Shown here: positions 5,931 through 13,342 of the stretch, piece by piece
Numbering within the stretch: position 1 is the first letter of the stretch
How the letters are laid out: each line of letters opens with the position of its first letter
Assembly (NCBI RefSeq): GCF_029433515.1
Contig: NZ_JAQTIG010000003.1
Coordinates: 62,001-126,000 of the forward strand
Direction of reading: 5' to 3'
Length of the DNA: 64,000 bases
From: Lactobacillus sp. ESL0679
GTDB lineage: Bacteria > Bacillota > Bacilli > Lactobacillales > Lactobacillaceae
Made by a program: the position numbers and the translations under genes
The notes under the pieces: generated by a model
What the model was told of the DNA's origin: nothing
The model's database searches: none
The model's input: the letters and a program-made list of their open reading frames with translations, nothing else

Positions 5931-7016
5931 ATGACTAAGAAAACACAAGTTGGTTTAATTTTTGGCGGTAATTCATCGGAGTATGAAGTTTCAATCGTAT
6001 CAGGCCATAACATTTATAAGGCAATTGATAAAGAAAAGTTCGAAGTACATCCAATTTGGATTACTAACGATGGATTTATTGCAAGCGAAGAGGACTCGTT
6101 TAAGGTCCTTGATGACCCTAAATATACGGTAGCCAATCCACACAAGGTAGCCAATCTGTCTAACCTGTGTGAATTAGCTAACTTACCGGAAATTGATGTT
6201 TTCTTCCCAATTGTTCATGGTAATTTGGGCGAAGATGGTAGTTTGCAAGGTTTGTTCCGGATTTTGGATAAGCCGTTTGTTGGCGATGACGTTTTGGCTG
6301 CTGCAGTCACTATGGATAAGGAATTTACCAAGATTTTAGCACAACGTGCTGGTGTACCAGTGGCTGATTGGGTTGCTATTAAACGGTTTGAATATGACGA
6401 TGCAGCTAATCCTAAGCGTGATTATGCCAAGGTTAGTGCTAAACTTGGCGGCGACTTATTTGTTAAGCCATCTAACCAAGGTTCATCTGTTGGTGTACAC
6501 CATGTAACTAATGAAGCTGAGTTCAATGATGCCCTAGCTGATGCCTTTAAGTATGACGACAAGGTCTTAATTGAAGAAACGATTCATGGTACCGAAGTTG
6601 AAACCGCAGTTTTGGGTAATGATCACCCAATTGTGTCTGGTGTTGGTCAGATTATTAACGCTGCCGGGACTTTTTACAGTTACGATAACAAGTATGATGA
6701 CAATTCAACTTCAAAATTACAAATTCCGGCTGACTTGCCTGAGGAAATTGTTGCCAAAGTACGTGATAATGCCGTCAAGGTTTATCAAGCAACCGAATGT
6801 AGTGGTATGGCTCGGGTTGACTCCACCTTACGCGCCAGTGACAACAAGATAATTTTGACTGAAATTAATGCTTTGCCGGGCTTTACTAACATTAGTATGT
6901 ATCCTAAGCTATTTGAAGAAGCAGGTATTCCTTACACCGAGCTGATTACACGTTTGATTGATGAAGGGATTGAACGTTACAATCATAAGAAGACATTATT
7001 ACATAAAATTGGTTAA
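5931..7016 (+). CDS. ddl: D-alanine--D-alanine ligase
   Basis: A 361-residue ATP-grasp ligase that joins two D-alanines for peptidoglycan in the cytosol. Visible are the N-terminal GGNSSEYEVSIVSG substrate loop (about 11-24), the HGNLGEDGSLQG segment, KPSNQGSSVGV (about 180) and the C-terminal ALPGFTNISMYPKLFEEAG with metal ligands in ILTEINALPG. The omega-loop has Tyr in NKY (about 255), the form found in true D-Ala-D-Ala ligases; D-lactate-adding enzymes of vancomycin-resistant lactobacilli have Phe there. The length is normal. It has its own start with TAAGAGG upstream. Confidence 0.97.
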   Translation: MTKKTQVGLIFGGNSSEYEVSIVSGHNIYKAIDKEKFEVHPIWITNDGFIASEEDSFKVLDDPKYTVANPHKVANLSNLCELANLPEIDVFFPIVHGNLGEDGSLQGLFRILDKPFVGDDVLAAAVTMDKEFTKILAQRAGVPVADWVAIKRFEYDDAANPKRDYAKVSAKLGGDLFVKPSNQGSSVGVHHVTNEAEFNDALADAFKYDDKVLIEETIHGTEVETAVLGNDHPIVSGVGQIINAAGTFYSYDNKYDDNSTSKLQIPADLPEEIVAKVRDNAVKVYQATECSGMARVDSTLRASDNKIILTEINALPGFTNISMYPKLFEEAGIPYTELITRLIDEGIERYNHKKTLLHKIG

Positions 7017-7042
7017 TCACTTAGTGCTAGGGAGAACACAAG

Positions 7043-7816
7043 ATGACGAGTGATAAGCATAACTTTGAAGAACTAACGGCGCCAGCTGCTACGGCGCGTC
7101 AGCTGCATATTAGTGTGGCAACTTTGCGCAAGTATTCGCTGATTGTTGAGCGGATTACGGGCAAGCCTGATTATTATGCCAGAACTAAGCAGAGGGCACG
7201 GCTTTATAGTAAGCAAGACGTGCAGGACTTAGATGATTTTCATAAATTAGCACAAAATAATGGCTTGACCCTGCAGGAAGCAGCTAGACAAATTTACTCC
7301 GTTAGTGATAAGGGTGATGAGGAAATCGGTACTACCTCTGCTGAGCGAGAAGTAATGACAACGCCGCAAGCAGTCAAACTGCTAAATGCATTGCAACAGA
7401 CAATTAGTCAGCAGAATACGGCGATTAAGGATTTACAAGCGCAACTTAATCGGATTGAACAGCAGAATAAGGAATTGTTAGCTAAGCAAGACCAGATGAA
7501 GCAGCCAGCTACTAAAGATGAGCAGGATTTTAGTACTCTACCAGACATTTCTGGAATTGTAACTGATGATGATGACGACATGCAGGAGCCAATTTCGCCT
7601 ATAACGCAAGAAGAAAAACCACTGACAGTAGCGGAAAAACGGGCGCAAGTTGGACGTGATGAAGCAAAGTCTAGTCAGCAGCTTCACGAAGAGATTTTGT
7701 CTAAAGCTAAGGAAAATGCGCAAAAGCACGCCGATTCTAACAGTTATCGAACGTTGCAGGATATGCAGGTAGAACCAGAAAAAGCACACTGGTGGCAACG
7801 ATTTATTAATATGTAA
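7043..7816 (+). CDS. MerR-like helix-turn-helix protein with coiled coil
   Basis: A protein of 257 residues, 26 bases after ddl and likely co-transcribed. Residues 12-75 form a MerR-type DNA-binding domain (TARQLHISVATLRKYSLIVE, then YSKQDVQDLDDF). Residues about 110-155 form a Gln-rich coiled coil (LQQTISQQNTAIKDLQAQLN). The rest is acidic and low-complexity, with a conserved-looking WWQRF near the C-terminus. Layout and size resemble RacA-like or other DNA-anchoring proteins rather than effector-sensing MerR regulators, which lack such a tail. The exact role is unknown. Confidence 0.6.
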   Translation: MTSDKHNFEELTAPAATARQLHISVATLRKYSLIVERITGKPDYYARTKQRARLYSKQDVQDLDDFHKLAQNNGLTLQEAARQIYSVSDKGDEEIGTTSAEREVMTTPQAVKLLNALQQTISQQNTAIKDLQAQLNRIEQQNKELLAKQDQMKQPATKDEQDFSTLPDISGIVTDDDDDMQEPISPITQEEKPLTVAEKRAQVGRDEAKSSQQLHEEILSKAKENAQKHADSNSYRTLQDMQVEPEKAHWWQRFINM

Positions 7817-7821
7817 TACAA

Positions 7822-7853
7822 AAAAACGGCTTTTAGTTAAAAGTCGTTTTTTC
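7822..7853 (+). terminator. Terminator
   Basis: AAAACGGCTTTTA pairs with AAAAGTCGTTTT around a three-base loop, followed by T residues. Confidence 0.85.
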
Positions 7854-7929
7854 TTGTTAAAATTAACTAAAATTTACGCCGTAAGTAGCAACTTTGCGTT
7901 ACAGTAGACGAATAGATAGGATGATTAAG

Positions 7930-9045
7930 TTGAAAAAAATCAAGCGGCGCTACTGGGTGGCGTTAATTATAGCAATTATTGGGTTAGTCTTAACAGCTTG
8001 CACCTATTTTGCAACTACAATTTATAGTAAAGATGATGTGGCGGTGATTACGGATCGCACAATTAAGGACACATTAGTGCAGAAAAATCGTGACGTGTAC
8101 AACAATCACGATGAAACTAGAAAACAAGTCTTGCACCTCAAGATTTTATCTGGCAAATATCGCGGCCGCACGTTTACGACGCCTAATATTTATTATCCGT
8201 CACAGATGGTAACGCAAAAATACCGCGCGGGGCAACGCGTTTTGGTTAGTATCAGGAGCGGTGATCCCGCAATCAAGAATCCCAAACGTGATTGGGTCTT
8301 GGTCTTGGCACTAACGGTAACAATTGTCTTGATGGTCATCGTTGCAGGGAAAGAATCACTGGGCCTAGTTGTTTCTATGGCCTTGAGCTGGGGGCTTTTT
8401 TATCTTGTGATTATCTGTGATGTAAAGCTAAATGGTTCCTATATTATTCTGCTGTTTGGCTTGGCAGATGTTGTCTTTTCCTTTTTCAGTCTGTTAATCG
8501 TTCAAGGACTTAATCGCAAGATGCTGGCAACATGGCTGGCGACTTTACTTGGGGTGTTTGTTTCCTTTGCGCTCTGTTATTTAATTATGCATGTTACGGG
8601 AGAGTCGGAAATCAAGTACGAAACTGGCGACTATGCAACGCAAGATCCGCGGGGGATTTTCTTAGCCCAAACCTTACTCGGCATCTTGGGCGCCGTTATG
8701 GATGAAGCCACGGATATTATTTCTAGTTTGTACGAGTTGGTTCAGACTAAGAAGGATTTAACGGCTAAGCAAATGATAATGAGTGGTCGAACAATGGGCC
8801 AAGAAATCATGGGGCCACTAATTAATGTTTTGGTATTGATTTTTATGTCAGAAGCGCTGCCCATGACAATTATTTATTTGCGTGATAATAACAGTCTAAA
8901 CTCGGCTTTCGGCTTTACCTTGTCGTTAGGAGTAACACAAAGCGTCATTTCCGCAATTGGAATTGTATTAACGGTCGTCTTTGCGACCGGCTGCAGCCTA
9001 CTGTTTTTAGAAGATAAAAGATGGAAGGCGGGGACTGACAAATGA
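7930..9045 (+). CDS. YibE/F family membrane protein (first of pair)
   Basis: A polytopic membrane protein, about 371 residues from the TTG at 7930 (AGG about 9 bases upstream); ATG 7921 and TTG 7894 are in-frame alternatives. It has one N-terminal membrane helix (VALIIAIIGLVLTACTYFAT), an extracellular beta-rich segment of about 90 residues (LKILSGKYRGRTFTTPNIY), then seven or so helices with the family motif ATDIISSLYEL and MSGRTMGQEIMGPLINVL. YibE/F proteins occur as adjacent pairs in Firmicutes; their function is not known. The stop overlaps the next gene by four bases (ATGA). Confidence 0.85.
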   Translation: MKKIKRRYWVALIIAIIGLVLTACTYFATTIYSKDDVAVITDRTIKDTLVQKNRDVYNNHDETRKQVLHLKILSGKYRGRTFTTPNIYYPSQMVTQKYRAGQRVLVSIRSGDPAIKNPKRDWVLVLALTVTIVLMVIVAGKESLGLVVSMALSWGLFYLVIICDVKLNGSYIILLFGLADVVFSFFSLLIVQGLNRKMLATWLATLLGVFVSFALCYLIMHVTGESEIKYETGDYATQDPRGIFLAQTLLGILGAVMDEATDIISSLYELVQTKKDLTAKQMIMSGRTMGQEIMGPLINVLVLIFMSEALPMTIIYLRDNNSLNSAFGFTLSLGVTQSVISAIGIVLTVVFATGCSLLFLEDKRWKAGTDK

Positions 9046-9803
9046 GTACATTAATGGCGCTAATTATTGTGTTAGCAGTTTTAATGACGCTAATTGGTGG
9101 CGAAACTGGTATTCGCAGCTTCTTTAGTGTATTAATTAATACATTGCTGCTGATTTTACTAGCGATTTTTATTTCGTGGGGGATCAGTATTCCTGTCTTG
9201 ATTTTGATATTTATTCCGTTAAAATTAGTAACAATCATTTATTTAGGCACGCATGATTATCAAGTTGCTAAAAATTCATTTTATTCAGCGTTGATTGTTT
9301 GCCTAATCGATAGTTGTCTGATTTTAGGCTTTGAATGGTTGGCGCAAGCTGCAGGACTAGGACCTGAAGCTGGTGAGGTGCTAGTTGGCTTGTCACAGAT
9401 GCCGGGATTGAGTTACCCGCTGATTGCAGTTGCGGTGGCAATCTTTTCGACATTAGGTGCGGTCGCGGAAGCCGCGGTGGCAATGAGTTCAGGGCTATTA
9501 GAAATAAAAAAGCACAATCCCGATATTAGCCAACACGAGCTATTAACTAGCGGCGGTAAAATCGGCAGGGATGTGCTAGGGACAGCAATGAACACCATAT
9601 TGTTTGGGATGTTTGGCAGTTTCCTTTCATTATTCTTATGGTATTTCCGCTTGCATTACACGCTGGGTGAAGTGCTAAATGAAAAATTATTCGTCAATGA
9701 AGCGTTAATTATTATGTATTCGCTAATTGGTGTCTTATTAATTGTTCCGCTGTCAACTGCATTTTTGGCACGAGGAATGGCAAAACGTGAGGTGAAAAAA
9801 TGA
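9042..9803 (+). CDS. YibE/F family membrane protein (second of pair)
   Basis: A protein of 253 residues, nearly all membrane helices, lacking the extracellular domain of its upstream partner. It shares the family signature near the C-terminal third: VAEAAVAMSSGLLEIKKHNP, then GGKIGRDVLGTAMNTILFG, the equivalent of the first protein's TMGQEIMGPLINVL motif. Start and stop are coupled to the neighbours by ATGA overlaps, so the pair and the hydrolase downstream form one operon. The two probably form a complex; substrate unknown. Confidence 0.85.
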   Translation: MSTLMALIIVLAVLMTLIGGETGIRSFFSVLINTLLLILLAIFISWGISIPVLILIFIPLKLVTIIYLGTHDYQVAKNSFYSALIVCLIDSCLILGFEWLAQAAGLGPEAGEVLVGLSQMPGLSYPLIAVAVAIFSTLGAVAEAAVAMSSGLLEIKKHNPDISQHELLTSGGKIGRDVLGTAMNTILFGMFGSFLSLFLWYFRLHYTLGEVLNEKLFVNEALIIMYSLIGVLLIVPLSTAFLARGMAKREVKK

Positions 9804-10615
9804 AGATAGAAGATAAAACTCTAACTAACTTTAATGGCCGTGAATTTAAAATTCATACTTATACTCTGGGAGATATTGGTGATTTAGTCACGGCAAAGCG
9901 ACCGCTGGCTGTAGTAATTCCTGGTGGCAGTTTTGACCATTTGTCTAAACGCGAAGGTGAGCCAGTTGCTTTAGCCTTCAATAATCGCGGCTTCAATAGT
10001 GTTGTCATGGATTATAACTTGGTCCAAGATGATGGCGACATTTATCCTGATGCTGGGCTAGATGTTTTAGCGACGATTAAATATTATCGCGAGCATGCGG
10101 TGGAATATCAGATTGATCCAGAAAAAATAGTTACAATTGGCTTTTCTGCTGGTGGTCACGTTGCCAGCATTGCCAATGATTTTGCGACTTCAAGTAAGTA
10201 TCAGGCAAAGTACAACTTTGCTTGCCAGGACGTTGTTCCCAATAAAACAATCTTGGGTTATCCGTTGATTGATGTTAATAAGATCGGCTTTGATGTCCCT
10301 GAAGATGAGGAAAGCATGGTGCCGGAGGATAAATATCTTCAGGATAGTGCGTTGAGTGTTACACGTGAAACGCCGGCAACTTTTATCTTTCATGCGTGGG
10401 ATGATCCCGTTGTATTAGTCACCAATACTTTGGAATATGCGGCAGCGCTGCATGCTCAAGGTGTGCCATGTGAAATTCACCTTTTCAATCGGGGTGGACA
10501 TGGCTTTTCGCTGGCACGAGGCGACATGGTAACCAAGGGTCGTGAATGGCAGGAAAATCCGCACGCGGGACATTGGTTTGACTTAGCGCAAGAGTGGCTG
10601 ACAAGTGAATGGTAA
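9800..10615 (+). CDS. Alpha/beta hydrolase (esterase-like)
   Basis: A cytosolic protein of 271 residues without a signal peptide. It shows the hydrolase fold landmarks: oxyanion-hole VIPGGSFDHLS (about 39-49), nucleophile elbow GFSAGGH (about 113-119) with Ser as nucleophile, Asp in HAWDDPV (about 200) and His in RGGHGFSL (about 236). This is the BD-FAE / acetyl-xylan-esterase-like subgroup. The substrate is probably a short-chain ester; the physiological one cannot be told. It is coupled by ATGA to the YibE/F pair, an unexplained but tight arrangement. Confidence 0.85.
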   Translation: MKIEDKTLTNFNGREFKIHTYTLGDIGDLVTAKRPLAVVIPGGSFDHLSKREGEPVALAFNNRGFNSVVMDYNLVQDDGDIYPDAGLDVLATIKYYREHAVEYQIDPEKIVTIGFSAGGHVASIANDFATSSKYQAKYNFACQDVVPNKTILGYPLIDVNKIGFDVPEDEESMVPEDKYLQDSALSVTRETPATFIFHAWDDPVVLVTNTLEYAAALHAQGVPCEIHLFNRGGHGFSLARGDMVTKGREWQENPHAGHWFDLAQEWLTSEW

Positions 10616-10685
10616 TTTAAAAAGAGCAATCTGCTAATAATTTAAAGAAAAAGTGTCTGGGAAAGACTTGACATTAAACAACAAG

Positions 10686-10722
10686 AAATCCGCTAAAACT
10701 TTCATGTTCTAGCGGATTTTTG
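10686..10722 (+). terminator. Terminator after hydrolase gene
   Basis: AAATCCGCTA pairs with TAGCGGATTT, followed by T residues. Confidence 0.8.
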
Positions 10723-10754
10723 ATATATATATATATTCTTTACTTGGCTTTTTG

Positions 10755-11132
10755 CTAGTTTGATTTAGAATAGTTTATGATAAATTTAGCCAATCCTTCC
10801 ATGTCATTATCTGTGATAATACCACGTTTAACTATGTGGTGCTGGTCTGGAAGATAAATTTTTTGCATAGCTAAAATATCAACATAGGATTCTTTATCTA
10901 AGCCCTCAATTTGCCAGTCCTTTAAAGGATAACGGTGTGCTTTGATTGCAGGCGACTTTCCCTTATATTTAGAAGTTATTTTAAGCACATCTATGGTACG
11001 TTCATTGTCCACTCCAACTATTAAAGCAGGTCTGTGTTTACCACCATCACTTTCAAAATAAGTGACATAGGCATTTATAATGTCATTCTGATTAAAACTA
11101 ATCGTCTTCTTCGACCCATCTGTTATACTCAT
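10755..11132 (-). CDS. PemK/MazF-like toxin
   Basis: A protein of 125 residues. The N-terminal half shows a MazF/PemK beta-barrel: NDIINAYVTYFESDGGKHRPALIVG (read in two parts) has the K-x-RPALI strand typical of the superfamily, followed by DVLKITSKYKG and YPLKDWQIEGLDKESYVDI, where the Ser/Tyr region lines the RNA site. Such toxins are sequence-specific ribonucleases. The start codon lies inside the antitoxin gene (35-base overlap), so translation is coupled. The paired antitoxin is of the RelB/DinJ type, not MazE/PemI, which makes a mixed pair. Confidence 0.75.
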   Translation of the reverse strand: MSITDGSKKTISFNQNDIINAYVTYFESDGGKHRPALIVGVDNERTIDVLKITSKYKGKSPAIKAHRYPLKDWQIEGLDKESYVDILAMQKIYLPDQHHIVKRGIITDNDMEGLAKFIINYSKSN

Positions 11133-11373
11133 CTTTACTTCTCACCTTCTGTACAGGAAGTAATTTAACAGCATTAGCTAATGATAGAGATGCCTTCTCA
11201 TGCCGGGTCAATTTAGCATCAAAAGGTAAACCACCTTCTGCAACAACACGCTTGTAAAACATATTAATTGCTGTGGTTGGAGTCATTCCTAACTCACTAA
11301 AAATCTGACTGGCTTCATTAGCTAAATTGCTATCTACTTGTACTTGTACTTTCTTTTTTACTAATGTTTTCAT
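11098..11373 (-). CDS. RelB/DinJ-family antitoxin
   Basis: A protein of 91 residues. The first 50 form a ribbon-helix-helix domain (VQVQVDSNLANEASQIFSEL, then GMTPTTAINMFYKRVVAEGG), as in DinJ. LPFD follows at the hinge, and the C-terminal tail binds the toxin. It is the first gene of the TA operon, upstream of and overlapping the PemK-like toxin, and would both neutralise it and repress the operon. A perfect palindrome lies upstream. The family call is firm from the TPTTAINMFYKRV segment. Confidence 0.85.
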   Translation of the reverse strand: MKTLVKKKVQVQVDSNLANEASQIFSELGMTPTTAINMFYKRVVAEGGLPFDAKLTRHEKASLSLANAVKLLPVQKVRSKDEYNRWVEEDD

Positions 11374-11426
11374 GATTTCACCTTTGCGATTTTGTATTAG
11401 AAATTCCTAACTGCTTGTAGCATTAT

Positions 11427-11452
11427 TATATCATTTTATCATCAAATTTGAT
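11427..11452 (-). promoter_or_regulatory. Promoter/operator region of the TA operon
   Basis: A perfect 12-bp palindrome ATCAAATTTGAT (11441-11452) lies just upstream of a minus-strand TATAAT (11427-11432). A ribbon-helix-helix antitoxin would be expected to bind such a site. The rest of 11453-11683 has no ORF or strong hairpin that I can support, only a small GGATG/CATCC inverted repeat near 11624-11642. Confidence 0.45.
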
Positions 11453-11683
11453 ATAAAAGTAATCAGATTTAATAATTTTAGCAACTAATTAAAATTTAGC
11501 AAATTCCTATGGTATTTAATTTAGCTGCAGTGACTTGAGACTTAATTCTTAGATAAGTTTTGAGCTAATTCATGTAATACTTAGTAGCTTCGATTAGAAT
11601 CTAAGACAGTCTATTTGCTTTAATGGATGCATATAAACATCCCTATAACTAAATTTGCCTGTTAAGTAGTTATTAATACGTGT

Positions 11684-11689
11684 TATACT
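11684..11689 (+). promoter_or_regulatory. Probable promoter of the hicB gene
   Basis: Extended -10 TGT-TATACT, with a poor -35 (TTAAGT) 16 bases upstream. Confidence 0.4.
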
Positions 11690-11750
11690 TGCTACAATTG
11701 AACTTGAAACTTGTTAGTATTATTGTTACCTTTTGAAAGGAGAAGGCTTT

Positions 11751-12155
11751 ATGAGTGAAAAAACCAAGTTGTTTTTAGTTTATCCTGCAATTTTTACACC
11801 AGAAGATAACGGTGGTTACTTAATTGAATTTCCTGATATTCAAGGTGCTTTTACTGGAATCAATACGGATAATATTTCTTATGGAATTGAGATGGCTGAG
11901 GAAGCTCTAGGATTAACTTTAGCTGACTATATAGAAAGTGGTGATCCGTTTAACTCTCCTTCAAAAATAGAGGAGCTTAAAGTCCCTGATGGTTCCTTTG
12001 CGACTTTAATTAGAACAAATGTGTCAATGTACTTAAACAATGATAAGTTGGTAAAAAAGACGTTGACTATTCCCCAGTGGGCTGATCGTAAAGCTAAAAA
12101 ATTAAAATTGAATTTTTCATCATTATTGACTAACGCCATTTTGCAAGAAAAATAA
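11751..12155 (+). CDS. HicB-family antitoxin-like protein (no HicA partner seen)
   Basis: A protein of 134 residues from the ATG behind AAAGGAGAAGG; an earlier in-frame start at 11733 is unlikely. The N-terminal HicB fold is clear: YPAIFTPEDNGGYLIEFPDI with QGAFTGI, then MAEEALGLTLADYIESGDPF. The C-terminal third (KKTLTIPQWADRKAKKLKLN) is a ribbon-helix-helix-like DNA-binding part. HicB proteins neutralise the small RNase HicA, usually encoded just upstream. No 60-codon HicA-like ORF is visible on either side, so this is an orphan or a regulator in its own right. Confidence 0.75.
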   Translation: MSEKTKLFLVYPAIFTPEDNGGYLIEFPDIQGAFTGINTDNISYGIEMAEEALGLTLADYIESGDPFNSPSKIEELKVPDGSFATLIRTNVSMYLNNDKLVKKTLTIPQWADRKAKKLKLNFSSLLTNAILQEK

Positions 12156-12333
12156 CTTGTTTATACTGTGAATAAGGGACATGTGCTGTAATATCATAAG
12201 GTATTCATCAACAAGATAAAGTGTCCAACCATAAAGATAAGCTGTTAAACAAAAATTAATGTTGTAAAAGTGTCCTTTAATTTGTGTAAAAAGTAGGTAT
12301 AACATATTTTCTGGAATTATTTAAGCTAAAGAC

Positions 12334-12361
12334 TTGCAATTTTTGCCAGAGGGTATATAAT
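12334..12361 (+). promoter_or_regulatory. Promoter
   Basis: TTGCAA (12334-12339), 16-base spacer, TATAAT (12356-12361), serving the small membrane protein gene. 12156-12333 holds no gene I can support. Confidence 0.7.
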
Positions 12362-12396
12362 GCAAATATTTATATCGAAAGAAAGGACATGATTTT

Positions 12397-12666
12397 TTGA
12401 AGTTATTAAAGATAAAACTATTGACAGCAATTAATGGCTTACTGACAGTGAGCAGTTTAATCATGTTGTTCTTTGGGTTATGCAATCAAGTTAATGAGTC
12501 AAGCAACTTTTTAGCAGACGAGCAAACAATCGCTAATAATGCTAACTTAATCATCTGTATGGCAGTAATCGCCATGATGATTTTTGGGTTTGCCTTCTTC
12601 GCTAGTTGGATTAAAACGAGAAAAGTTGAGGCTCACTTATTACGGCACAGAACGCACAGAGCGTAA
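12397..12666 (+). CDS. Small two-helix membrane protein
   Basis: A protein of 89 residues starting at TTG, with GAAAGGA about 10 bases upstream; the nearby ATG runs into a stop at once. It has two membrane helices (about 10-30 and 48-68) with a short polar loop and a basic His/Arg-rich C-terminus (HLLRHRTHRA) inside the cell. No family is recognised. It is transcribed alone from a good promoter and closed by a strong terminator. Confidence 0.6.
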   Translation: MKLLKIKLLTAINGLLTVSSLIMLFFGLCNQVNESSNFLADEQTIANNANLIICMAVIAMMIFGFAFFASWIKTRKVEAHLLRHRTHRA

Positions 12667-12677
12667 AATGATTAAGC

Positions 12678-12717
12678 AAAAAAGCTGCATTTCCAAGTAG
12701 GGAAGTGCAGCTTTTTG
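12678..12717 (+). terminator. Terminator
   Basis: AAAAAGCTGCATTTCC pairs with GGGAAGTGCAGCTTTTT around a five-base loop. Confidence 0.9.
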
Positions 12718-12752
12718 TTTATTAAAAATAATCAAATATGAATACTTGGTTA

Positions 12753-12794
12753 TAAAAAAAGCAACCTAGTTAATTGCTAAGTTGCTTTTTATTG
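12753..12794 (-). terminator. Terminator of the small APF-like gene
   Basis: AAAAGCAACCTAG pairs with CTAAGTTGCTTTT, with A/T tracts on both sides; it works best for the minus-strand gene. Confidence 0.8.
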
Positions 12795-12816
12795 AGGGAA
12801 TTAATAAAAATTCTAT

Positions 12817-13170
12817 TTAATACCAGCTGTGAGCTAACCAAAATCTTTTGGCGTTAACCCACGAACCATAGCGACTGTAAACATAATTGTCAGCAGTTTT
12901 ATCTTGGTTCTTTTTCGAATAATTGCCGTGTAAGTAGCTAATGTTTAATTGGTACTTACCGTAACAAGAACCATTTCTTGCGGAGTAGTTACCACCGGAC
13001 TCTTGCATTGCAATCCAATTCTTAGCTGCCTTTTCAGTTTTGGATAACTTACGAGCAGCTTGAACAGTTTGCGAAGTATTGCCAGTTGTTGTTTGGATAA
13101 CGGCAGTAAAGCTACATGCCAGCGCTAAAGCCGCGATTAATTTGTAGATAAAAGTTTTTGTTTTTTCCAT
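12817..13170 (-). CDS. Small secreted APF-like protein
   Basis: A protein of 117 residues: signal peptide (KLIAALALACSFTAVIQTTT, cut near VQA), a short linker, and the aggregation-promoting-factor C-terminal domain (AAKNWIAMQESGGNYSARNG to YGSWVNAKRFWLAHSWY). The Glu of QESGG is the likely catalytic residue by analogy with resuscitation-factor folds. It lacks the LysM and spacer of the longer protein at 3086, so it would be freely secreted or held by charge. It is a single gene, divergent from pepN. Its role in cell-wall turnover or cell shape is inferred. Confidence 0.8.
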   Translation of the reverse strand: MEKTKTFIYKLIAALALACSFTAVIQTTTGNTSQTVQAARKLSKTEKAAKNWIAMQESGGNYSARNGSCYGKYQLNISYLHGNYSKKNQDKTADNYVYSRYGSWVNAKRFWLAHSWY

Positions 13171-13342
13171 TATATTTATTTATTCCCCGTAATTCGTTAG
13201 TCTTTTTACTGTTAGCTATAATACACTAGCAATATTTCATTGCTGTTACAGAAATGACACATGGCCCTTACAATCAAGTTTTAATGTTATTTTTGTACAT
13301 TTTTGGTAGAATTTATAATAATGATTAATTCAGGAGGCAATT

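Noticed and set aside
10731-10741. Short TA repeat tract
   Set aside because: Only a few TA units next to a terminator; nothing to suggest a function.
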